NCBI GenBank assembly: GCA_030425145.1
Contig: JAUHVK010000009.1
Span: forward strand, 62,001 to 126,000
DNA: 64,000 nt
Direction of reading: 5' to 3'
DNA from: Alphaproteobacteria bacterium
GTDB taxonomy: Bacteria > Pseudomonadota > Alphaproteobacteria > Rhodobacterales > Rhodobacteraceae
Position numbers and translations under genes: made by a program. Below, piece by piece: positions 8,616 to 17,904 of the stretch. Below the pieces are notes generated by a model. It searched no databases, was not told the origin of the DNA, and saw only the letters and a program-made list of their open reading frames with translations. Each line of letters opens with the position of its first letter. Within the stretch, counting starts at the first letter, position 1.

Positions 8616-9923
8616 TCAGGAATCGAGACCCTCAGGCTGACCCACGACAACAAAGTGCAGCGCCTCGGGTTTCAGGATTCGCGCCGCGACCCGCTTGATG
8701 TCCTCCAGCGTGATCGCTTCGATCTGAGCGTTGCGGGTGTTCACGTACTCCGCCGGAAGATCGTCCATCTGCATCCCGACCAAAATATTCGCAATCGGCC
8801 CATTACCATCGAACCGCAGGGGATAAGCGCCAGTCAGATAGGTCTTCGCCGTCGCCAGTTCTTCCTCGGTGACGCCGTTCTCAGCCATCTTGGTCCATTC
8901 ATCGCGGATCACCTGAATGGCCTCCGCAATCCGGTCATTCGCACTCGACACCCGACCAAGATACAGCGCCGCGTTGTCCTTGGGCACGAGGTAGCTGTAG
9001 ACGCCATAGGTCAGGCCGCGCTTTTCACGCACCTCTTCCATCAGCCGCGCCTCAAAGCCGCCCCCGCCGAGGATCTCGTTCAGCACATAAGCCGAAAAGA
9101 AATCCGGGTCGTCCCGCGAAATGCCTTCATGCCCGAAAAGTGCCACGGATTGCGGCACGTCAAAGGGCACGACGGTCACGCCAGCCTCTGTTGAGACCTC
9201 AACATCGGCGGCTTGCGGCGTGCCTGTCGCTGGCAGTTCCCCCAGCAATGTGTCCAGAAGCCCTTCCAGTTCCTCAGGCGATATATCGCCCGCGGCACCG
9301 ACATAGACCCGATCACGGGCCAAAGCACCTTTATGCGCCGCGATCAGATCGTCGCGGGTGAGTGCGGCAATGCTCTCTTCGGTGCCCTCAATGGAGGAAC
9401 CATAGGGGTGGTCGCCGAACAGCATTTTGTCGAACGCGACCCCGACGATGTTGTCCGGATCCTGCGCGTCACGGCGCACAACCGACACCACCTGCGCTTT
9501 GACGCGATCAATCGCCTCTTGGTCAAAGCGCGGCTGGATCAGCGCATCGCGCAATAGCGCCAGCGCCTCATCCTGATTTTCGGTCAGGAAACGCGCCGAG
9601 ACCGACACGGCATCATCGCCGATATCGAAATCGAAACTCGCGGCCAACGATTCCACCCGCTCGGCAAAAACGCGGGAATCAAGATCTCCGGCCCCTTCTT
9701 CTAGCAGACCAGTCATCAGGTTCGTGGCCCCGCGCTTGCCCGGCAGGTCCAGCGAGGCCCCACCTTTGAACCGTAGTTCCAAAGCAACGAACGGGATCGA
9801 CTCTTCCTGCACAAGCCACGCATTGATGCCGCCGGGGCTTGTCACTTCGGTGATGTCGATCTCGGCGCGCAACGGTGCTGCGGCCAGCAGCATGAACGCG
9901 ATCAGAGAACCAAAGACCTTCAT
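8616..9923 (-). CDS. M16 family zinc-peptidase-like protein, catalytically inactive subunit
   Basis: This 435-residue exported protein starts with a signal peptide (VFGSLIAFMLLAAAPLRA) and has the two-lobed M16 fold. At the place of the HxxEH zinc motif (about residues 66–76) it reads ATNLMTGLLEEG, so the metal ligands are missing. The C-terminal half keeps the substrate-binding block GGGGFEARLMEEVREKRGLT. In this family an inactive partner pairs with an active one, as in mitochondrial processing peptidase. Its ATG overlaps the stop of the active M16 gene by 4 bp, so equal translation and a heterodimer are likely. Confidence 0.9.
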   Translation of the reverse strand: MKVFGSLIAFMLLAAAPLRAEIDITEVTSPGGINAWLVQEESIPFVALELRFKGGASLDLPGKRGATNLMTGLLEEGAGDLDSRVFAERVESLAASFDFDIGDDAVSVSARFLTENQDEALALLRDALIQPRFDQEAIDRVKAQVVSVVRRDAQDPDNIVGVAFDKMLFGDHPYGSSIEGTEESIAALTRDDLIAAHKGALARDRVYVGAAGDISPEELEGLLDTLLGELPATGTPQAADVEVSTEAGVTVVPFDVPQSVALFGHEGISRDDPDFFSAYVLNEILGGGGFEARLMEEVREKRGLTYGVYSYLVPKDNAALYLGRVSSANDRIAEAIQVIRDEWTKMAENGVTEEELATAKTYLTGAYPLRFDGNGPIANILVGMQMDDLPAEYVNTRNAQIEAITLEDIKRVAARILKPEALHFVVVGQPEGLDS

Positions 9924-11269
9924 TGCGTCACCTCCTCAGCCTTGCGGAGGAACCCGGTCACGGCATTTTCACGATCAAACACCTCTTCCGCGGCGGCGAT
10001 GATTTCCTCGGGCGTGATAGATTGCAGGATCTTCGGCCACTCATGCACGTCGTCGATGGTCAGCCCCGACGTCAGCGCGGCACCATAGCGGCGAGCGAGG
10101 CTGTCGGAATTGTCCAACTCGTAGACTTGCGAAGCCCGCAGTTGAAACTTGATGCGGTCAAGTTGGGTAAGATCGACACCGGTTTCGAGGAACTCTGCAA
10201 TCACCCGATCCATATCGGCTTCTGCCTCTTCAAGGCTCACCCCCTCGGCTGGCACGTTCACCACGCCAAAGGTCGTGTCGTCGAGCGACAGGCCGCTGTA
10301 AAACGCGCCAGCGTACACCGCGCGCTTTTCTTCGAATTGCAGCTTTTGGGGCATCACCGCCGTTTGCGATCCGCCCAGCACCTCGGCCAAGAGCGTCAGC
10401 GCCGCCGCTTTCCGCTGGTCCCCAGAATCACGCTCCGGCGCAAGATAGGTGCGCATCACGTAGGGCTGCGCCACACGCGGATCGCTGAAAGTGATCCGTC
10501 GCTCTGCCATTTGCGGAGGCTCGGAGGGACGGACACGTTCGGGCAGTGCCTCGTTGCGCGGGATCGGGCCGTAATGCTGCTGCGCCAGTGCCAGCACTTC
10601 GTCGGGTTGGACGTCACCAGCCACAACGAGAACCGCGTTGTTCGGGGAATAGAACTGTTGGTAATAGGCCAGCGCATCGTCCAGATCGAGGTTCACCATC
10701 TCGTGCCGCCAGCCGATGATCGGCGTGCCGTAAGGATGGTTCAGATACTGCGCCGCCATGCGCTGTTCGCGGAACAGAGAACCGGGATCGTTCTCGACCC
10801 GCTGGTTGCGCTCTTCGATAATCACGTCGCGTTCGGTCAGGATGTCTTCGCGGTCAAGCTGGATGTTTTTCATCCGGTCCGCCTCCATCTCCATCATCAG
10901 CCCAAGGCGATCTGCGGCAACCCGCTGGAAATAGGCGGTGTAATCATAGCTGGTGAACGCGTTGTCGGTCCCGCCATTGGCCTTGACGGTCTGGCTGAAT
11001 TCGCCGGGGGCGAGCTTTTCCGTCCCTTTGAAAAGCAGGTGTTCCAGGAAATGCGCCACACCGGACACGCCAACCTGTTCATCCGCCGAACCAGCGCGAT
11101 ACCAGACCATGTGAACCACGGCAGGGACGCGATTGTCTTCGATCACCACAACATCCATCCCGTTCTGGAGTTGGAAGCTGGTAACCTGATCTTCGATGGT
11201 TTGCGCATGCAGTGGTGCGGCAGCGAGAAGGCACACCCCGGCAAGGGCTAGGAAGCGACGCATCGGCAA
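9920..11269 (-). CDS. M16 family zinc metallopeptidase, active subunit
   Basis: The 449-residue protein has a signal peptide (RFLALAGVCLLAAAPLHAQ). The inverted zinc motif HFLEH is at residues 73–77, and a downstream glutamate in MEMEADRM probably serves as third ligand. GTDNAFTSYDYTAYF and the C-terminal M16 lobe follow. It is predicted to degrade or process peptides in the periplasm. It lies downstream of the BamF gene and translationally overlaps the inactive partner. The start could be two codons further in. Confidence 0.93.
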   Translation of the reverse strand: MPMRRFLALAGVCLLAAAPLHAQTIEDQVTSFQLQNGMDVVVIEDNRVPAVVHMVWYRAGSADEQVGVSGVAHFLEHLLFKGTEKLAPGEFSQTVKANGGTDNAFTSYDYTAYFQRVAADRLGLMMEMEADRMKNIQLDREDILTERDVIIEERNQRVENDPGSLFREQRMAAQYLNHPYGTPIIGWRHEMVNLDLDDALAYYQQFYSPNNAVLVVAGDVQPDEVLALAQQHYGPIPRNEALPERVRPSEPPQMAERRITFSDPRVAQPYVMRTYLAPERDSGDQRKAAALTLLAEVLGGSQTAVMPQKLQFEEKRAVYAGAFYSGLSLDDTTFGVVNVPAEGVSLEEAEADMDRVIAEFLETGVDLTQLDRIKFQLRASQVYELDNSDSLARRYGAALTSGLTIDDVHEWPKILQSITPEEIIAAAEEVFDRENAVTGFLRKAEEVTQ

Positions 11270-11358
11270 AACTCCTCCGTTTGGAGGTAACGTACGATGC
11301 CGTACGCCAACTTCAAGCGGTTCAACAGTTTCGTGAGCAGCCGAACCGCCGGCTCGCG

Positions 11359-11886
11359 TCAGCGCGGAGGTGCGGAGGGTGTCAGCAGACCCGCGCGCCG
11401 CGCCGCTTCGAGCGCGGCATAGGGATCGAGCGTCTGATTGCGGTAGACACGGTTGTAGGTGTCCTGAGGGACAAGCCGCCAGTTGAACAGCGACCGCCGT
11501 TCCCGGAATTCCTGATCTGCCGAGGCCAACTGCGTACGAATGCTCGGATCACGACCGAAGCGCGACACACGCGCGACCAGCGCCTGATCCCCGGCTCCGA
11601 TACCGTCCTGCGCATCAAGCCGCGACGGCGCGCCACCCAGCACCGCCACCGCGTCTTTCAACGGGGTCTGATCGGTCCGGTTGGAACCGCCCGGTGTCGG
11701 GGTCGGCAATTCGCTCAGGGTTTCTGGTGCCTGCAACGGCTTGGGCGGAACGATCGAAAACTCCTCGGGCGTACCCGTGGGGTTGCGCAATTGGCGCAGG
11801 TTGGTGTCCCGATCCGCCGTATCCTGACGCGATCCACAGGCGGTCAACACCACCAGTGAAAGTATGATCCATGCGCGCGGCGTCAT
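11359..11886 (-). CDS. bamF: Outer-membrane lipoprotein, BamF family (DUF3035)
   Basis: The 175-residue product begins with a lipoprotein signal (PRAWIILSLVVLTAC), with the lipidated cysteine at about residue 17. The conserved DUF3035 core follows: LRNPTGTPEEFSIVPPKPLQ, then a proline-rich stretch and YRNQTLDPYAALEAAR at the C-terminus. DUF3035 proteins were described as the alphaproteobacterial BamF subunit of the outer-membrane protein assembly machine. ATG 11886 gives a proper lipobox, whereas the frame open upstream would add ten unlikely residues. The gene lies just downstream of lspA, whose product would process it. Confidence 0.8.
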   Translation of the reverse strand: MTPRAWIILSLVVLTACGSRQDTADRDTNLRQLRNPTGTPEEFSIVPPKPLQAPETLSELPTPTPGGSNRTDQTPLKDAVAVLGGAPSRLDAQDGIGAGDQALVARVSRFGRDPSIRTQLASADQEFRERRSLFNWRLVPQDTYNRVYRNQTLDPYAALEAARRAGLLTPSAPPR

Positions 11887-11945
11887 GTTGTCTGCCCGCC
11901 TCCGTAGTCGCCTCAACTCTGCTTTAACGCATCATGCCGCACTCG

Positions 11946-12416
11946 TCACGAGGCGTTTTTCCCGCCCGAGAACAGTGCCAGCCCGATCGCCCCGAAAAAC
12001 ACCGAGATGTCTGCGACATTGAAAGCATAGGGATTGGTGAAGCCGCAACAGGACATGTTCAGGAAATCGGCCACCGCCCCATAAAGAAGCCGATCCACCA
12101 CATTGCCCAGCGCGCCGCCGATCAGCAGCCCGGCAAAGATCAGCCCCGTGCGCCCCGGCGGATCGCGCCGCATCCAGACCAGAACGAACAGGATAATGCC
12201 CAGCGCCACCGAAATCAGGATCCACCGGGTCCAGTCAGCGTTACCGGACAGCAGGCCGAAATTGATCCCGGTGTTCCACGCCATGCGGAAATTCAGGAAG
12301 GGCGGCCACACGTCGATGGCACCGACGCGGGCAAGGTCCATCACGTGGACCACCAACCATTTGGTCAGTTGATCCAGAAGAAAGACCGCTGCCGCGACAC
12401 TGGCCACCAGACGCAT
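11946..12416 (-). CDS. lspA: Lipoprotein signal peptidase (signal peptidase II)
   Basis: This 156-residue inner-membrane aspartyl protease cleaves the signal peptide of diacylated prolipoproteins. Four hydrophobic segments are visible. The catalytic aspartates are Asp108 in GNVVDR and Asp136 in FNVADIS, and the conserved WNTGINFG block is at residues 47–54. The CGFTNPYAFN insertion before the second aspartate occurs in alphaproteobacterial members. It is downstream of purH and upstream of the BamF lipoprotein gene on the same strand. Confidence 0.95.
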   Translation of the reverse strand: MRLVASVAAAVFLLDQLTKWLVVHVMDLARVGAIDVWPPFLNFRMAWNTGINFGLLSGNADWTRWILISVALGIILFVLVWMRRDPPGRTGLIFAGLLIGGALGNVVDRLLYGAVADFLNMSCCGFTNPYAFNVADISVFFGAIGLALFSGGKNAS

Positions 12417-12442
12417 GTTGTCTCCTTTGTCCTCATCCGGAA

Positions 12443-12460
12443 ATTTTACCGGATGGTCAA
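12443..12460. repeat. Palindrome TTTTACC/GGT-AAAA, copy 2
   Basis: ATTTTACCGGATGGTCAAAAT lies directly beside the purH stop codon and upstream of lspA. It matches the reverse complement of the palindrome at 8597–8614 apart from one extra C. Confidence 0.5.
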
Positions 12461-12462
12461 AA

Positions 12463-14052
12463 TCAGTGCCGGAAGTGGCGCATCCCGGTCAGCACCATTG
12501 CCAGCCCGGCCTCATCCGCCGCCTTGATCACCTCGTCGTCGCGCATCGACCCGCCCGGCTGAATGACGCAGGTCGCGCCAGCCGCCGCCGCTTCGAGCAA
12601 GCCATCGGCGAACGGGAAGAACGCATCGGAGGCCACCGCGCTGCCCTTGGTCAGCGGCTCAGGCAGGCCCAGCGCATCGGCCATACGCTCTGCCTTCTTG
12701 GCGGCGATCAGAGCGCTATCCAGACGGCTCATCTGGCCTGCACCCACACCCACGGTTGCGCCGTCTTTGACATAGACGATGGCGTTGGACTTGACGTGCT
12801 TTGCCACGGTCCAAGCAAAGAGAAGGTCGCGCATCTGCTCGTCCGTCGGCGCGATCTTGGTCACGACCTTGAGATCATCCAGGTTGATCCGGCCATTGTC
12901 GCGGTTCTGAACCAGAATACCGCCCGACACCTGCTTCCATGCGGTGCCCGGCTCGGCCGTGTTGGCCAGACCCGGGGAGGTCAGCAGACGCAGGTTCTTT
13001 TTCCTGGCGAACACGTCCTTAGCGCCCTGATCGGCGCCGGGGGCGATGACCACCTCGGTGAAGATCTCGGCAATCGCCTCGGCAGTTGCACCGTCGAGCG
13101 TGGAGTTCAACGCCACAATCCCGCCAAACGCGGAGGTGCGGTCGCAGTCAAACGCCTTCTGATACGCCTCTTTCAACGTCCGGCCAGTCGCCACACCACA
13201 GGGGTTGGCGTGTTTGATGATCGCGCAGGCGAAACCGTCTTTCGGGAGGAATTCCGAAACCAGTTCGAACGCGGCATCAGTATCGTTGATGTTGTTGTAG
13301 CTGAGTTCCTTGCCCTGAAGCTGGGTTGCGGTAGCAACACCCGGACGGGCCGAACCGTCGTGATAGAAGGACGCGCCCTGATGCGGGTTCTCGCCATAGC
13401 GCAGCGACTGAGCAAGTGTTCCGGCAAACACGCGGCGGCGCGGGGTCTCTTCGCCGATGGCACCCGCCATCCATGTGCTGACCGCTGCATCATAGGCCCC
13501 GGTGCGGGCGTAAGCGATCTGGGCGTGGCGCTGACGGAAGGCCAGCGTGGTCTGGCCGTCATTGGCATCAAGCTCGGCCAGCAGTGCGTCGTAATCCTCG
13601 ACATCCACAATCGTCGTGACAAAGGAATGGTTCTTGGCCGCAGCGCGGATCATCGCGGGGCCGCCGATATCGATGTTTTCGATGCAGGTGTCATAGTCGG
13701 CACCTTTGGCGACGGTTTCCTCGAACGGGTAGAGGTTCACCACCAGCAGGTCGATCGGTCCGATCCCGTGCTCGTTCATTGCGGCAACGTGATCGTCATT
13801 GTCGCGCAGCGCCAGAAGCCCGCCATGCACCATCGGGTGCAGCGTCTTGACCCGACCATCCATCATTTCCGGAAAGCCCGTCACCTCGGCCACGTCTTTG
13901 ACCGGGATACCGGCATCGCGCAGCGTCTTGGCCGAACCGCCGGTGGACAGCAATTCCACACCCCGCGCGTCCAGCGCCTTGGCAAGGTCAACAAGTCCGG
14001 TCTTGTCCGAAACAGACAGAAGCGCACGGCGAAGGGGGGAGAGATTGGTCAT
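12463..14052 (-). CDS. purH: Bifunctional AICAR formyltransferase / IMP cyclohydrolase
   Basis: The 529-residue enzyme catalyses the last two steps of IMP synthesis. The N-terminal MGS-like cyclohydrolase domain begins [17 protein letters not shown], with [14 protein letters not shown] and [15 protein letters not shown]. The transformylase domain carries [22 protein letters not shown] and the C-terminal [15 protein letters not shown] 14052 matches the family start; the open frame extends six codons further without support. It is followed closely by lspA and preceded by the heparinase-like gene, probably in one transcript. Confidence 0.97.
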   Translation of the reverse strand: MTNLSPLRRALLSVSDKTGLVDLAKALDARGVELLSTGGSAKTLRDAGIPVKDVAEVTGFPEMMDGRVKTLHPMVHGGLLALRDNDDHVAAMNEHGIGPIDLLVVNLYPFEETVAKGADYDTCIENIDIGGPAMIRAAAKNHSFVTTIVDVEDYDALLAELDANDGQTTLAFRQRHAQIAYARTGAYDAAVSTWMAGAIGEETPRRRVFAGTLAQSLRYGENPHQGASFYHDGSARPGVATATQLQGKELSYNNINDTDAAFELVSEFLPKDGFACAIIKHANPCGVATGRTLKEAYQKAFDCDRTSAFGGIVALNSTLDGATAEAIAEIFTEVVIAPGADQGAKDVFARKKNLRLLTSPGLANTAEPGTAWKQVSGGILVQNRDNGRINLDDLKVVTKIAPTDEQMRDLLFAWTVAKHVKSNAIVYVKDGATVGVGAGQMSRLDSALIAAKKAERMADALGLPEPLTKGSAVASDAFFPFADGLLEAAAAGATCVIQPGGSMRDDEVIKAADEAGLAMVLTGMRHFRH

Positions 14053-14074
14053 GGCAGCGATAGGTCCCAATTGT

Positions 14075-15826
14075 TCAGTTCAGCAGCGTTGTTGCGTCGT
14101 CCTGAACAAGGTCTCGGACCGCGATAGCAGTTTCCTGAGCCTTTGCCAGCGACCAGCGAACGCGGGTCGCATACTCCATTGCGCGGGCAGTTAAAACGAT
14201 CTGTTTGGTCGCGCGTGGTCGCAGGCGGCCTTTTTCCAGATAAACTGACGGCTCAACGGTCAACTGGCACTTGCCGTCAAAGCGGAACACCCAGATCTCC
14301 CCGCTGCGCAGCGCCATGCTGATGGCGGTCCCATTCATGTCGATGGCGGTATCGACCTCTGGGTGCAGATGGAACCGGATGTCGAAGGGGATACCCGACA
14401 AGCGACTGTCCTCAAGTTTCTGATCGAACCGCGACTTGCCGGGACCATCCAGCGCGATCAGCAGGTCTTCTCCTACCACACCGCGCCCGTCGAAAGTCAG
14501 CTCCAGAATGCGGGCATGGGTCAGACCATGCGTCTTGAGATAGCCGTCATGTCCCCCTTCGAAGCGGACACCATCCATCGCCCGAGACAATTCCACCGGC
14601 ACTTCCTTAGGGATGTCGTCGAGCAATTCACGCTCAATCGGGCCAACGCGCGACGTGCTGCCCAGCCGAGAACTGGAGAACCCGTCAAGGCACAGGGTCG
14701 AATGCGATGGCGTCGCGCGCCCTGCCCGGCGCCATTCCTCACCAAAGGTCGCGCCCGAGCCGCAATTGACGATCAGCGGACGCCGCCCCGAGGTCAGTTC
14801 AAACGCCAAGGTCGACGCATGTGCATTAAAACTTGCGGGCCCACTGGGCGGCGCAGAGGCGTCGATCAGCAGTGTCGTGCGCCCGGCGGACAGACGGGCA
14901 TAGCCCATGGCAAGCCCTTTGGGGGCATGCACCTTGGCACCCGACGTCGCCAGAACATTGTCCAGACGGCCTTCCCCGCCCCTGCCCCCGCCATGGAACC
15001 GCGCGAGGCCACCATCCGCGTGGCGCAGCGCCCGCAGCGTGGGAACGATCCGATTGATCGCCTGAAGATGTGCCGCCTCGGGTCTGCGCGCCGTGTCCTC
15101 AAGCGCATCGCGCGCCCAGATGAGCAGAGTGCAGACCTCCAGCAATTCTTCCGGGTTGCGGGTCGGCAGGCCACCGGAGTCGGTGATCTGGCGCACGCAT
15201 TCCTGCCCCAGCGCCTTGATCGCAGGATCGGCTTGCGACTCCATGCCTTGCAGCGACAGGCCAGCCGAGATCAACCCGGTCAAAGCCTCGAACCGGGGCA
15301 GACCCGGCGTCGAACTGTGCCAGCGGCGATTGAGGAAAATGGTCTGCTGCGCGATGGACCGGAAAAAGGCGCGGGATTGTTCGGGGGTACAGCCACCCAG
15401 AACAAAGATCGCATGATGCAGCCACCGAATGACGCGCCGCCCGGCGAGCTCTGGCGTCCAGCCGGGACCAGAGCCATTTCCATAACGGGCAATCCATTCG
15501 AACAGCCAGCTTTGCGCAACTTTGCGGGTGGCCGCATCGCCGACGCTGGCCATGTCATCCAGCCAGACAAAGCCATGGATTTCTTCGAGGAACGCATCGT
15601 CGGGCGGCGTAATGTCCCAAAGGATCGCGCCCGGTGCTTCTACAAGGTGCCCGGCAAACAGCAAGTTGCCCGCCGTCAACTGCCGACCGCGAGCGAACGA
15701 CCCAACGACGCGGGGTTCCGGAGTACCGACGAAAGCAGTTGCAGGCTTGGCGCGCGCAGACAGCCGTGCGTGAACACGGTTCAAAAACCGGGCCTTCGCC
15801 CGTTTTGCGGCGTCCATTCGGAACAT
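14075..15826 (-). CDS. Heparinase II/III family protein
   Basis: The 583-residue protein has an N-terminal alpha/alpha-toroid-like half and a C-terminal beta-rich heparinase II/III-like half, with [19 protein letters not shown] and [15 protein letters not shown]. The family cleaves acidic polysaccharides by beta-elimination. In Rhodobacterales I associate this gene with a position next to purH, but its substrate is unknown and no signal peptide is evident. The frame is open from a TTG at 15856. The hairpin at 15842–15857 and AGAGG before ATG 15826 favour the latter start. Confidence 0.8.
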   Translation of the reverse strand: MFRMDAAKRAKARFLNRVHARLSARAKPATAFVGTPEPRVVGSFARGRQLTAGNLLFAGHLVEAPGAILWDITPPDDAFLEEIHGFVWLDDMASVGDAATRKVAQSWLFEWIARYGNGSGPGWTPELAGRRVIRWLHHAIFVLGGCTPEQSRAFFRSIAQQTIFLNRRWHSSTPGLPRFEALTGLISAGLSLQGMESQADPAIKALGQECVRQITDSGGLPTRNPEELLEVCTLLIWARDALEDTARRPEAAHLQAINRIVPTLRALRHADGGLARFHGGGRGGEGRLDNVLATSGAKVHAPKGLAMGYARLSAGRTTLLIDASAPPSGPASFNAHASTLAFELTSGRRPLIVNCGSGATFGEEWRRAGRATPSHSTLCLDGFSSSRLGSTSRVGPIERELLDDIPKEVPVELSRAMDGVRFEGGHDGYLKTHGLTHARILELTFDGRGVVGEDLLIALDGPGKSRFDQKLEDSRLSGIPFDIRFHLHPEVDTAIDMNGTAISMALRSGEIWVFRFDGKCQLTVEPSVYLEKGRLRPRATKQIVLTARAMEYATRVRWSLAKAQETAIAVRDLVQDDATTLLN

Positions 15827-15841
15827 CAGCTCTGCCTCTGT

Positions 15842-15857
15842 CTTGCGTTTACGCAAG
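15842..15857. promoter_or_regulatory. Hairpin/dyad in the leader of the heparinase-like gene
   Basis: CTTGCGTTTACGCAAG has perfect 6-bp arms and a 4-nt loop and lies 16 bp upstream of the chosen ATG. It could be an operator or an mRNA hairpin. Confidence 0.35.
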
Positions 15858-15911
15858 CGTTCTTATTCGGGCAGCATAGCCGGAGGCGTGAATCAAGTCA
15901 CGGTGCAAATG

Positions 15912-17192
15912 TCACGCTGGCGAGGCTTCGCCTTTACGGTGCAGAACTGCCATGTAAAACCCGTCCATCCCGCCAAGCTCTGGCCAATAGTCCGGGCGCA
16001 GCCGCACACCGCCTTCGGGGCTGATCCACGCAGGATCAAGACCAGCGGCAGCGGGTTTCTCAACTTCGATATCCGGGTTCTGGGACAGCAGCCACTTGAT
16101 CTGGTCCTCACCCTCTTCGCGCAGAAGGCTACAGGTGCAATAGACCAGCCTGCCTTGCGGCGCGATTTTCGTCAGGGCATGGGTCAGCATAGCGCGTTGC
16201 AGCTTGACCAGATCGTCGATGCCGGTCTGAGTTTTCACGTAAGGCAGATCGGGATGCCGACGGATCGTTCCGGTGGCAGAACAGGGTGCATCCAGCAGGA
16301 TGGCATCAAAAGGACCATCCTCGTAAGTCAGCGCATCCGCAACCACGGTCTTGGCCGTCAGCTTGGTCCGCGTCAGGTTCTCGGTCAGTCGCTCCATGCG
16401 CGCCTCGGAAATGTCGAGCGCGGTCACATCCGCGTCCTTAGCAGCCAGCTGCATTGTCTTGCCGCCGGGTGCGGCGCAGATATCGAGCACGCGCTTGCCT
16501 TTGACGTCACCCAATAGCTGCACCGGCAAGGCTGCTGCCGCGTCCTGCACCCACCAGTCGCCGGTCTCGAACCCCGGAAGCGCCGACAGTTGGCCACGCG
16601 CCGCAAGGCGCACCGAGCCCGTTGGCAGGACGGTGCCCCCCAGCGTCTCGGCCCAACCTGCCGCATCCGACTTCACCGACAAATCCACCGGCGGCACAAC
16701 CGCATGGGCGCGTTCGATCTGCGCGACGACGGGCTTGCTCCAGGCTTTCGCCAGCTTGGGGCGCAACCATTTTGGGAGGATGGTCTCTGGAGCGGCCTCC
16801 CACGCCACCGCGTCCATCGCGGTGATCTTGCGCAGAACCGCGTTGACCAGTCCCTTCATCGGCGCGGTCTTGCGATTTCGCGCGGCAAGGTTGACCGCCT
16901 CGTTCACCACGCCATGCGCCGCACCGCCCGACATCAGTTCGACCGTCGCCATACGCAGAAGGTTCATCACCCGCAGCGGCGGTTGCCGGTTCAGGTGCGG
17001 GGTCAGCAGATGATCCGCCCGGCCGAGAAAGCGAAGGGTCTCCGTCACAAGCCGCTGCGCTGTTGCGCGTTCGGCGGGTGACAGGTCATGCCAAGAGGCA
17101 TCGGTGACGATATCCGACAGCATTCGGCCTTCGCCGATGATCTGGCTCAGCCCATCAAGGGCGGCAAGGCGGGGTGATGTGGGTGCGGGCAC
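15912..17192 (-). CDS. rsmB: 16S rRNA m5C967 methyltransferase
   Basis: The 426-residue enzyme joins an N-terminal NusB-like RNA-binding domain (about residues 5–140) to a SAM-dependent RNA methyltransferase domain. SAM binding is shown by ICAAPGGKTMQLAA. The two RsmB cysteines are in LLDAPCSATGT and in YCTCSLLREEGE. The start is GTG 17192, because AGGAG lies six bases upstream and family similarity begins there, although the frame is open 118 codons further. An 80-bp divergent region separates it from the SDHAF4-like gene. Confidence 0.93.
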   Translation of the reverse strand: MPAPTSPRLAALDGLSQIIGEGRMLSDIVTDASWHDLSPAERATAQRLVTETLRFLGRADHLLTPHLNRQPPLRVMNLLRMATVELMSGGAAHGVVNEAVNLAARNRKTAPMKGLVNAVLRKITAMDAVAWEAAPETILPKWLRPKLAKAWSKPVVAQIERAHAVVPPVDLSVKSDAAGWAETLGGTVLPTGSVRLAARGQLSALPGFETGDWWVQDAAAALPVQLLGDVKGKRVLDICAAPGGKTMQLAAKDADVTALDISEARMERLTENLTRTKLTAKTVVADALTYEDGPFDAILLDAPCSATGTIRRHPDLPYVKTQTGIDDLVKLQRAMLTHALTKIAPQGRLVYCTCSLLREEGEDQIKWLLSQNPDIEVEKPAAAGLDPAWISPEGGVRLRPDYWPELGGMDGFYMAVLHRKGEASPA

Positions 17193-17240
17193 GGGGCACT
17201 CCTGCAAACGGGCCGGGGTTGTCCCGGACCGGTCAGCGCG

Positions 17241-17260
17241 TATATCAAAGGCAGGATATA
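17241..17260. promoter_or_regulatory. Inverted repeat TATATC-N8-GATATA between divergent genes
   Basis: Perfect 6-bp arms sit in the 80-bp gap between rsmB and the SDHAF4-like gene. This may be an operator or overlapping AT-rich promoter elements. Confidence 0.3.
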
Positions 17261-17272
17261 TGGAAGCCCGCG

Positions 17273-17455
17273 ATGAGTTCTGAGACCCCCAAAGACCTGC
17301 CCCCCGCCGCACAGCGCGCCTTGGCCGAAGCCGAGGAACGCCGCAAAAAGGCGGCTGCCGAAAAGCCCCTGCCGACAGAGTTGGGAGGACGGGACGGTCC
17401 CGAGCCTGTGCGCTATGGCGATTGGGAAAAGGGTGGTCTGGCGATCGATTTCTGA
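17273..17455 (+). CDS. Succinate dehydrogenase assembly factor 4 family protein (DUF1674)
   Basis: This 60-residue protein ends with the family signature GGRDGPEPVRYGDWEKGGLAIDF (split here by meaning: RDGPEP, RYGDWE, GIAxDF-like end). The charged N-terminal half has an AEAEERRKKAA helix. DUF1674 is the bacterial counterpart of SDHAF4/Sdh8, which binds the flavinylated succinate dehydrogenase subunit before complex assembly. No sdh genes are nearby. GGAAG six bases before ATG 17273 supports the start. Confidence 0.8.
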   Translation: MSSETPKDLPPAAQRALAEAEERRKKAAAEKPLPTELGGRDGPEPVRYGDWEKGGLAIDF

Positions 17456-17458
17456 ACG

Positions 17459-17821
17459 TCAGCGTAGACGGAAATCCGCTGACTGCCCAGCGCCCTGATC
17501 CGCGATGAACCGCATCTCGGACCCGTTGGCCAGAACGGCTTGGCAATTATAGCCAAGGTCATCGCCACCCCAGTTGAGATCCCGGCAGAAAAAGCCGTTC
17601 TTCCAATCCCAGGATCCAGTGACATCCCATGTCGCGCCGCGCCCGGTGATCTTGCCGTCCGCCGTCACACTCAGCCGGACAAGCGGACGGGACAGCGTCT
17701 TGCCCTGCACCAGTTGGACAAACTCGGACTTGTCTTCAATCCGCTTCAACTCTGCCTTTGCGACCTGCGGCAATAGCAGCGCGACAGCAGCGGCGATGGT
17801 GACAGCAACGCGATTCGACAT
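17459..17821 (-). CDS. Conserved exported protein of unknown function
   Basis: This 120-residue protein has a clear Sec signal peptide (NRVAVTIAAAVALLLPQVAKA). The mature region of about 97 residues is beta-rich, with a GRGATWDVTGSWDWKNGFFC block and two cysteines (FFCRDL and YNCQAV) that could form a disulfide in the periplasm. I do not recognise a named function. It ends 3 bp from the convergent SDHAF4-like gene and lies downstream of dapB on the same strand. Confidence 0.7.
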   Translation of the reverse strand: MSNRVAVTIAAAVALLLPQVAKAELKRIEDKSEFVQLVQGKTLSRPLVRLSVTADGKITGRGATWDVTGSWDWKNGFFCRDLNWGGDDLGYNCQAVLANGSEMRFIADQGAGQSADFRLR

Positions 17822-17904
17822 GAGCCCCTCCAGCGGCGATCTTGCGAAAAAGATACGCTTGGGATGCCGGATCGGATCAATACGCCCCCGTCACACGGCT
17901 GTGA

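Noticed and set aside
14363-16024. 553-codon open frame opposite the heparinase-like gene
   Set aside because: Crosses gene boundaries, basic low-complexity composition, no ribosome-binding site.
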